64,000 bases of DNA from Propionibacteriales bacterium. Its GTDB lineage: Bacteria; Actinomycetota; Actinomycetes; Propionibacteriales; Nocardioidaceae. The position numbers and the translations under genes were made by a program. Positions within the stretch are counted from its first letter, which is position 1, and each line of letters begins with the position of its first letter. The DNA lies in contig JAPLCB010000011.1 in the NCBI GenBank assembly GCA_026392455.1, positions 248,001 through 312,000 of the forward strand, in the 5' to 3' direction. Shown here one piece after another: positions 58,375-64,000 of the stretch. The notes below the pieces were generated by a model. It worked only from the letters and a program-made list of their open reading frames with translations. It made no database searches and was not told the DNA's origin.

Positions 58375-59118
58375 ATGAAGATCGCAGTCGCCGGGGGAAC
58401 CGGTGTCGTGGGGGCCGTGACCGTGACCCGCCTCAAGATGGCCGGCCACGAACCGGTGGTCCTCTCCCGGGGCACCGGGACCGACCTGGTCAGCGGCACC
58501 GGCCTGGCCGAGAAGCTCGACGGCGTCGACGCGATCATCGACGTCACCAGCACCGCGACCACCTCCGCCCGGGCCGCCACCGACTTCTTCACCACCACCA
58601 CCGGCAACCTGCTGAGCGCCGGTGCCGCTGCTGGCGTTCGGCACCACCTGCTGCTCTCGATCGTCGGGATCGACGTGACGCCGTTCGGCTACTACATCGG
58701 CAAGGTCGCCCAGGAGCAGCTGGTCAGCGGGTCCTCCGTGCCCTGGACGATCGTCCGGGCTCCCCAGTTCCACGAGTTCGCCGAGCAGCTGGTGTCCCGG
58801 GGCAGCTTCGCCGGGATGACCGTGGTCCCCGGGATGCTCTCCGCCCCGATGTCGGCCCGCGAGGTCGCGGCCGTTCTGGTCGACCTGGCCGAGGGACCGC
58901 CCCAGGGCTACGCCGCCGAGATCGGTGGACCACAGCCGGAGAAGATGACCAGCATGGTCCGCCGGCTGCTGCGTCACCAGGGCTCACGCCGCCTGGTGCT
59001 CCCCCTCCGGGTCCCCGGCAAGGCGGGTGCGGCGATGCGCGGCGGCGCGCTGGTCCCGAAGGACCCCGGAGTCGTCGGCTTCCAGACCTTCGACGCGTGG
59101 TTGGAGGAGAAGTCCTAG
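58375..59118 (+). CDS. NAD(P)-binding atypical SDR (NmrA-like)
   Basis: 247 residues. N-terminal dinucleotide motif VAGGTGVVGAVTVTRLKMAG, then a Rossmann fold without the YxxxK catalytic motif of classical SDRs (FGYYIGKVAQEQLVSGS keeps a Tyr and Lys at a similar spot). VPWTIVRAPQFHEFAEQL is typical of NmrA/ycf39-like proteins, which sense redox cofactors or act as reductases. The promoter region is shared with the SOS operon. Its stop overlaps that of the convergent cyclase gene by CTAG. Confidence 0.83.
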   Translation: MKIAVAGGTGVVGAVTVTRLKMAGHEPVVLSRGTGTDLVSGTGLAEKLDGVDAIIDVTSTATTSARAATDFFTTTTGNLLSAGAAAGVRHHLLLSIVGIDVTPFGYYIGKVAQEQLVSGSSVPWTIVRAPQFHEFAEQLVSRGSFAGMTVVPGMLSAPMSAREVAAVLVDLAEGPPQGYAAEIGGPQPEKMTSMVRRLLRHQGSRRLVLPLRVPGKAGAAMRGGALVPKDPGVVGFQTFDAWLEEKS

Positions 59119-60671
59119 GTCCCGCTGAGCCGACCGGTCGCGGTCGGCGCGGAACGTCCGCGTAGGACCTGCTCCCCGTCGGGCTGCCAGTGGGCACCCT
59201 CGTCGGAACCCGCCTGCCGGACCGACTCCCAGCCGACCAGGACGTGTCCGGGCACCGCCTTCGCCAGGTCGCACAACCGTGCAGCGGAGTTCACCGAGTC
59301 GCCGATGACGGTGTACTCGAACCGACTCTCGTCGCCGATGTTCCCGGCCACGACCTCCCCGGTGGCGACGCCGATCCCGGCCTCGATCTCGGGCACCTCC
59401 TCGACCAGGCGGGCCGCCACCCTCCGGGCCGCCCGCAGGGCCGCCCCGGCGTGGTTCTCCACCTCGACCGGGGCACCGAAGATCGCCAGGGCGGCGTCCC
59501 CCATGAACTTGTTGACGAACCCGCCCTCGGCGTCGACCTCCTCGACGACGACCCCGAGGAAACGGTTCAGGGTCCCGACGACCTCGGCCGGGGACCGTTC
59601 GGTGGCGTACGCCGTGGAGCCGATCAGGTCGATGAACAGCACCGAGACCACGCGGGTCTCCCCGCCCAGGACGACCGAACCTTCCGCGGCCGCGGCAGCA
59701 ACCTCCCGGCCGACGTGGCGACCGAACATGTCCCGGATCGCCTCGCGCTCGCGCAGACCGACGGCCATGTCGTTGAAGCCGGCCTGGAGCAGCCCGAGCT
59801 CGGTACCGTCGAAGACGGTGACCTCGGTGTTGAAGTCACCCTTGCGGACCCGCCGCAGCGCGTACCGGACCGACGCGATCGGCGCGACCACCGACCGGGC
59901 GTTCAGCACCGTCACCAGCAGGCCGAAGACCAGCACCACCCCCGACAGGGCAAGCGCGATGATCGCGACCCGGTCCTTGGACATCTCGTCGCTGGTGAGC
60001 GCGACCACGGCGACGATCGCCATCCCCGACACCGGTGCCGCCGTCCCGATCCCCCAGAACAGCAGCATCCGGGCCTGGACGCCGGTCATCCCGCGCCGCC
60101 CCCGGGCCTGACCGGTCAGGGCTTTCGCGGCCACCGGGCGCAGGGCGAACTCGGCCTGGAGGTAGGCGATCGCGCTGACCACCAGGCCACTGATCGCGAT
60201 CGCGAAACCGGTCCCCAGCGCACGTTCGGGCTGGGAGATCAGCGCCAGCACGGTGAACACCACGACCGCCGCCCCCCACAGACCTCCCTGGATCAGGGTC
60301 AGCCGGATCGGCGTCCGGAGCGCGACCCGTCGCTCCTTGGGCGTGGGCGCCCGTCCTTCCAGCGCCCAACGGATCCCGCGGAAGCTGCTGGTCGTCCCCC
60401 AGAGGCCCCCCACCAGGACGGCGACACCGACGTACGTCGGGACAGCGATCGCGAGGCTGACCACGCTGGCGGAGTTCAGCTTCTCGGTCGGCAGCACGAA
60501 GACGGAGATCACGAAGACGACGCCGGCGCCGATCACGTGCGTGGTGACCAGCATCGCGGTGAGCAGCAGCTGCAACCGGACCCGCAGCTGCCTGGGGGTC
60601 TGGTCGGCCCCGCCGAGCAACCGGGACCCGAACGGCGCCCGCTGGTGCCTGCTGCGTCCTCGTCGGGCCAT
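59115..60671 (-). CDS. Membrane-bound adenylate cyclase (class III)
   Basis: 518 residues; ATG overlaps the hydrolase stop (TGATG). Six transmembrane helices in the first 270 residues, a HAMP domain (RSVVAPIASVRYALRRVRKG), then a cyclase catalytic domain from about residue 330. Metal Asp residues (LFIDLIGS, FMGDAAL), the purine-selecting Lys and Asp (VNKFMGD, EYTVIGDS) and transition-state Asn/Arg (NSAARL) are all present, so ATP is the expected substrate. It makes cAMP. It lies in the same overlapped gene string as the second mce cluster. Confidence 0.92.
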   Translation of the reverse strand: MARRGRSRHQRAPFGSRLLGGADQTPRQLRVRLQLLLTAMLVTTHVIGAGVVFVISVFVLPTEKLNSASVVSLAIAVPTYVGVAVLVGGLWGTTSSFRGIRWALEGRAPTPKERRVALRTPIRLTLIQGGLWGAAVVVFTVLALISQPERALGTGFAIAISGLVVSAIAYLQAEFALRPVAAKALTGQARGRRGMTGVQARMLLFWGIGTAAPVSGMAIVAVVALTSDEMSKDRVAIIALALSGVVLVFGLLVTVLNARSVVAPIASVRYALRRVRKGDFNTEVTVFDGTELGLLQAGFNDMAVGLREREAIRDMFGRHVGREVAAAAAEGSVVLGGETRVVSVLFIDLIGSTAYATERSPAEVVGTLNRFLGVVVEEVDAEGGFVNKFMGDAALAIFGAPVEVENHAGAALRAARRVAARLVEEVPEIEAGIGVATGEVVAGNIGDESRFEYTVIGDSVNSAARLCDLAKAVPGHVLVGWESVRQAGSDEGAHWQPDGEQVLRGRSAPTATGRLSGT

Positions 60672-61513
60672 CACCGGACCATTCTTGCCAGCCCCGCGGA
60701 GAACTGGACCAGGTGGGTCGCGACCAGGTCCGGCCGGGTGACCTGCGCGCAGTGCCCGGAGTCCTCCAGGACGACCAGCGCCGCCTTGGGTACCAACGCC
60801 TGCAGCACGGCCGCGCCGGACACCAGGGTGAGCCTGTCGTGGCGGCCCCAGATGATCAGGCACGGCACGGTGACCGGGCTGCGCGGCGCACTGCGGATCT
60901 CGGCCAGCAGGGCGGGGGCACTGCCGAAGACCCGCATCACGTCAGCACGCGACCGGAACTGGGCAGCAGCCGTGGCCGCGACCCCGGGAAGCACCCGGAC
61001 CGGCCCGCGCGCGGCCCACCCGAAGCCCAGTGCCACCAGCCGGCGGAAGGTCGGCATCGGCACGATCGGGACGAACATCAACGGGTTGAGCCACGAGTAC
61101 TTCTCCAGGGCGTCGATGAACCAGACGTGCCCGAACCCGGCCGGCGAGACCGGCACCACCCCGGAGACCGCCGAGTTCGGGTCCTGCCCGGACCTGATCG
61201 CCAGCACCCCGCCGAGCGAGTTGCCGACCACCACCGGAGGCTGTCCGTCGACGGTCCAGCGTTCGACCGCCCCGGCCAGGAACCGGTCCAGCTGGGGCAG
61301 CGCGGGGCCCGGGGCAGCAGGTTCGGCCTCGCCGTACCCGGGCAGGTCCAGCGCGACCGCCGAGCACCCGGCCCGGGCCAGCTCGCCGAGGACGGCGGAC
61401 CAGGTGCCGGCGTGGTCCCCGAAACCGTGCAGCAGGATGAAGACCGGACCGGCACCGCTGACCTCCAGGGCCCGGGTCCGCCAACCGGCGACCACCGGAC
61501 GGTGCTCGACCAC
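60671..61513 (-). CDS. Alpha/beta hydrolase
   Basis: About 280 residues from the GTG at 61513; a TTG at 61537 would overlap the preceding gene by 23 bases. Nucleophile elbow GNSLGG, oxyanion segment LLHGFGDHAGTW, catalytic Asp in IIWGRHDRLT and His in LEDSGHCAQV: full triad. Related to epoxide hydrolases and esterases of lipid metabolism. It is in a coupled string with the Mce-associated proteins and the cyclase, suggesting a job on imported lipid or sterol-like substrates (inference). Confidence 0.85.
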   Translation of the reverse strand: MVEHRPVVAGWRTRALEVSGAGPVFILLHGFGDHAGTWSAVLGELARAGCSAVALDLPGYGEAEPAAPGPALPQLDRFLAGAVERWTVDGQPPVVVGNSLGGVLAIRSGQDPNSAVSGVVPVSPAGFGHVWFIDALEKYSWLNPLMFVPIVPMPTFRRLVALGFGWAARGPVRVLPGVAATAAAQFRSRADVMRVFGSAPALLAEIRSAPRSPVTVPCLIIWGRHDRLTLVSGAAVLQALVPKAALVVLEDSGHCAQVTRPDLVATHLVQFSAGLARMVR

Positions 61514-61514
61514 C

Positions 61515-62057
61515 TCAGAACGGCTCAATACCGGCAACCTTCCAGGCCCCGTCGACCTTCTCCATCCGCACCCGGACGCTGTTCTGGGTCACCTTCAACG
61601 GGCTGCCCTTCTTCTTGAACTTGCTCGCGACCAGGACCTGGTCGAGGTAGACCAGGCAGGTCACGGTTCCCCGGTCGGACGAGACCACCCCGGCGCCACG
61701 TACCAGCGCGCTGGTGATCGCCTGCTCGGTCCGCGCCTTGGCCCGGGTGGCGCCGTCGAAGATCCGGCGGAACTCGCTGGCGAACCCCGCAGTCATGGCA
61801 CCGGTCGCCTTCGTCAGCGACGCGTCCAGCGACCGGTAGTCGTAGGAGACCGCCACCGGCAGCGCCTCGACCGCGGCCTTCAACGCGGCCGCGTCCTCGG
61901 CGTCGGGCAGCGTGCCGAGCTGGTAGCTCCCGTCGGCCTGCACACCTGGGGTGACTGCCGCGGCCGGCGTCGCCTCGCGGTCGTCACCGCCGCACCCGGT
62001 CGCGAGCAGCGCGACCGCCAGCAGGACGCCGATCAGCTTCTGGCTCATCGCCCTCAC
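61515..62057 (-). CDS. Mce-associated lipoprotein
   Basis: 180 residues from a GTG overlapping the upstream stop (GTGA). Lipoprotein signal peptide with lipobox LATGC near residue 22, so anchored on the outer face of the membrane. The mature part has the Mce-associated NTF2-like pattern (VAVSYDYRSLDASLTKATGA, TAGFASEFRRIFDGATRAKA, VDGAWKVAGIEPF), similar to the proteins at 7152-8701. Presumed accessory of the second Mce transporter. Confidence 0.82.
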   Translation of the reverse strand: MRAMSQKLIGVLLAVALLATGCGGDDREATPAAAVTPGVQADGSYQLGTLPDAEDAAALKAAVEALPVAVSYDYRSLDASLTKATGAMTAGFASEFRRIFDGATRAKARTEQAITSALVRGAGVVSSDRGTVTCLVYLDQVLVASKFKKKGSPLKVTQNSVRVRMEKVDGAWKVAGIEPF

Positions 62058-62542
62058 CCGACCTGGTTCACGCCGGAGACACGCCAGGTCCCGTCGACGA
62101 GCTCGAGCAGGATCCGGGCCCGGTTGCGCAACCGGTCGACCTTGGTGCCGATGGTGCGGGAGACGTCGACGACGACCAGCACCCGCGCCTGGGTCGGGGT
62201 GGCGAACTCGACGGCCACGGCGTTGTCGGGGATGGTGGCAACCGCGACCAGCTTCTTCTGCTTCACCTGGTCGATCACCTGCTGCTTGTTCGCGGCGTAC
62301 TCCTGCGCGAAGGTCCCGGTCGCCAGCGACAGCACCTTGGCGACGCCGGCCTCGACGTTGCGGTGATCGAGGCTGAAGAACGCCAACGCCTCGTCACGGG
62401 CCACCTGGACGGCCGCTGCGGTGCCGTCCGGGGCAGCGTCGTCGTCATCGTTGATGCTGGAGAACCCGACCACCACCAGAGCAGCGACCACGCCGGCTAC
62501 CAGGACGCCGATCACGACGATCAACGCGGTCGTCTTGCGCAT
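62054..62542 (-). CDS. Mce-associated membrane protein
   Basis: About 162 residues from the ATG at 62542; a TTG at 62551 overlapping the mceF stop (TTGA) is an alternative. One transmembrane helix (LIVVIGVLVAGVVAALVVVG) then an Asp-rich spacer and the extracytoplasmic domain (FFSLDHRNVEAGVAKVLSLA, LVDGTWRVSGVNQVG). It is the first of two accessory genes after MceF of the second cluster. Confidence 0.82.
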   Translation of the reverse strand: MRKTTALIVVIGVLVAGVVAALVVVGFSSINDDDDAAPDGTAAAVQVARDEALAFFSLDHRNVEAGVAKVLSLATGTFAQEYAANKQQVIDQVKQKKLVAVATIPDNAVAVEFATPTQARVLVVVDVSRTIGTKVDRLRNRARILLELVDGTWRVSGVNQVG

Positions 62543-62547
62543 GCGAC

Positions 62548-63876
62548 TCAATTCATCGGGTTGGTGAGCAGCCAGGCAAGACCGGCCTCACCGCTCGGGG
62601 GACTGGTCGGATCGTAGATCTCCAACCCCCACGGCGCCGAGCGTCCGTAGTTCCCCGGCGCGCCGACCACGTTCTGCGCCCCCCGGACCAACGGGGTGTT
62701 GGGGTCGTCCGGCGAGGCCGTGCAGCCGGCTTCCATGTTCACCGGGCTGTCCCGCAGCTGCCGGGCACCACCCTTGACCGGGACACCGTTCGGGTAGTAC
62801 TTCGTGGTACCTCCGTAGCCCTTCGTGCACGGGAAGTACGGCGGCGCCCCGGGCGGCTGGGAGAGCTGGAAGGACAGGTAGGTGTTGTAGATCGGTCGCC
62901 CCTCGCGGTCGTAGCGACAGGTGGACTCGACGGGCTTGCCGGTCTTGGCGTTGTAGGAGCCGCACCGCCGGATACCGGTCGCGCCACCCTCCAACGCGTA
63001 CGGGAAGAGCACCAACGTCTTGCGCACCGCGGGGAGCCGGTCGGCGGTGAGGTCGGTCAGCGTGACCAGCTGGTTCAGCAGCACCGGGAGCGCCGAGGCG
63101 TTGTCCGCCAGCAGGTTGCTGACCTCCTTGCCGGCGAGCAGACCGTTGGCGAACAGGTCCGCGAACGAGCTGTCGACCCGACGCAGCTCGGCCACCAGAC
63201 GACCGTTCTCGCGCAGCAGGGTGGCCGTCTGCGGCCCCTTCTCGACCTGGGTGTCCAGGACGGTGCTGGCCTCGTCGATCAAGGCGTTCAGGTCGTCGAC
63301 GTTGTCCAGCGACACCCGGGTGAGCCGTTCGGTGTTGTCGATCAGGTTGCCGAGCGCGGGCCCGTTGCCCGACAACGCGGTCGAGAGCTCCTTCATGGCG
63401 ACCGCGAGGTCGCCCGTCGGGATCGAGGCCGACAGGGCGTTGAGGTCGCCCAGGAGCACCGACACGTCGATCGGCGACGTGGTGGAGTCCCGACCGATGA
63501 CGTCGCCGGCCGAGAGCACCGGGCCGCCGGCGGTCCGGGGCGCCAGCTCGACGTACTGCTCGCCGATGGCGGACTTGTTGCCGATCGTCGCGGTCACGTC
63601 GCGCGGGATCTTCACACCGTTGTCCAGTGCCATGACCACGGTGGTGCCGGCGCCGGGTCCCGGGACGATCTCGCGGACCGTGCCGACCCGGGTCCCGAGG
63701 AGGTCCACGTCGGCGCGCTCGTAGATGCCACCGGCGGACGCGAACTCGGCCCGCACCTCGAACGGCGGGGAGAACACCTCCCCGACGTTGAAGTACTGGA
63801 TCGAGCCGTACCCCACCGCCAGGACGGTCACCAGGGTGAAGACGACCAGCTGGACACGGGTCAGGAGGGTGGTCAT
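62548..63876 (-). CDS. MCE family protein (MceF position, second mce cluster)
   Basis: 442 residues, intact. N-terminal transmembrane helix (VQLVVFTLVTVLAVGYGS), MCE domain (FASAGGIYERADVDLLGTRV ... NKSAIGEQYVELAPRTAGG), long helical region (LGDLNALSASIPTGDL) and a Cys-containing C-terminal domain. ATG overlaps the MceE stop (ATGA). It serves as the yardstick showing what is missing in the broken copy at 8712-9886. Confidence 0.92.
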   Translation of the reverse strand: MTTLLTRVQLVVFTLVTVLAVGYGSIQYFNVGEVFSPPFEVRAEFASAGGIYERADVDLLGTRVGTVREIVPGPGAGTTVVMALDNGVKIPRDVTATIGNKSAIGEQYVELAPRTAGGPVLSAGDVIGRDSTTSPIDVSVLLGDLNALSASIPTGDLAVAMKELSTALSGNGPALGNLIDNTERLTRVSLDNVDDLNALIDEASTVLDTQVEKGPQTATLLRENGRLVAELRRVDSSFADLFANGLLAGKEVSNLLADNASALPVLLNQLVTLTDLTADRLPAVRKTLVLFPYALEGGATGIRRCGSYNAKTGKPVESTCRYDREGRPIYNTYLSFQLSQPPGAPPYFPCTKGYGGTTKYYPNGVPVKGGARQLRDSPVNMEAGCTASPDDPNTPLVRGAQNVVGAPGNYGRSAPWGLEIYDPTSPPSGEAGLAWLLTNPMN

Positions 63877-64000
63877 CGCGGCGCCCCCAGGAGCGAGTTC
63901 AGCAGACCGGAGAGCCCACCGGTGACCGGCTCGAGGCCGGGCAGCCCGGGCAGCAGCGGGGTCACCTTGCCGGTGCCGGTCCCGGTCACCGAGCCGGGGA
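63873..64000 (-). CDS. MCE family protein, C-terminal end (MceE position, second cluster; cut by window edge)
   Basis: Only the last 41 codons and the stop are visible, reading ... TPLLPGLPGLEPVTGGLSGL then LNSLLGAPR. The Gly/Leu/Pro-rich tail resembles the tail of the MceE lipoprotein at 9886-11283, and the position before mceF fits. The rest of the operon should continue to the right. Confidence 0.7.
   Translation of the reverse strand, partial: PGSVTGTGTGKVTPLLPGLPGLEPVTGGLSGLLNSLLGAPR

Noticed and set aside
59190-62366. A plus-strand open frame of over 1000 codons opposite the cyclase and hydrolase
   Set aside because: The minus strand carries three clear families with catalytic residues; the plus frame is a Pro/Arg/Gly-rich mirror of them.

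Overview
The window looks like a piece of chromosome from a high-GC actinobacterium, most likely Nocardioides or a close relative in the Propionibacteriales. This rests on very G+C-rich coding DNA, frequent GTG and TTG starts, an actinobacterial SOS box, two mce clusters, and the core order tRNA-Trp, secE, nusG, rplK, rplA, rplJ, rplL ... rpoB, rpoC. The genus is an inference; no rRNA gene is present to fix it.

Layout. 1-6922: rpoC (cut by the window edge) and rpoB. 7152-18195: a complete mce lipid-import operon on the minus strand (ATPase mceG, two YrbE permeases, six MCE proteins, two Mce-associated proteins), placed between rplL and rpoB; its last MCE gene is broken by an internal deletion with frameshift. 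18450-22597: rplL, rplJ, rplA, rplK, nusG, secE and tRNA-Trp. 22756-25072: an aminotransferase and an adenosine-deaminase-like enzyme on the plus strand. 25069-27364: murB, two hot-dog dehydratase subunits, rpmG, tRNA-Met and tRNA-Thr. 27461-34895: housekeeping and accessory genes (amidase, LrgA/LrgB pair, DNA glycosylase I, pirin, DEAD-box helicase, PrmC-like methyltransferase, SGNH hydrolase).

34962-36792 is the most unusual part: a 1.8-kb insert of clearly lower G+C, bounded by a perfect 24-bp direct repeat and carrying a hairpin terminator and one 553-residue protein with a C-terminal HEPN-type RNxxxH motif. It has no integrase. I read it as a small mobile cargo, probably a single-gene defence or abortive-infection system. 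The right repeat overlaps the 3' end of an SDR gene.

36775-42003 is a divergent oxidative cluster: SDR, aldehyde dehydrogenase and MpaB-type oxygenase on one side, P450 and TetR regulator on the other, with a palindromic operator between. 42157-49790 is a four-gene operon (DUF2126 transglutaminase, circularly permuted ATP-grasp/alpha-E protein, second transglutaminase, zinc metallopeptidase), a poorly understood peptide-ligation or peptide-modification system. 49852-52531: MMPL transporter and HxlR regulator. 52611-58320: the SOS mutasome operon imuA'-imuB-dnaE2 behind a perfect LexA box. 58375-62542: an NAD(P)-binding protein, a membrane adenylate cyclase, an alpha/beta hydrolase and two Mce-associated proteins; the last four are translationally linked to a second mce cluster, of which only mceF and the end of mceE lie in the window (62548-64000).

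Two families of short extragenic palindromic repeats recur between genes (19887-19937 with 52534-52602, and 42015-42101 with 56023-56112), and a twin hairpin with identical loops lies between nusG and rplK. No CRISPR array, insertion sequence or rRNA gene was seen.
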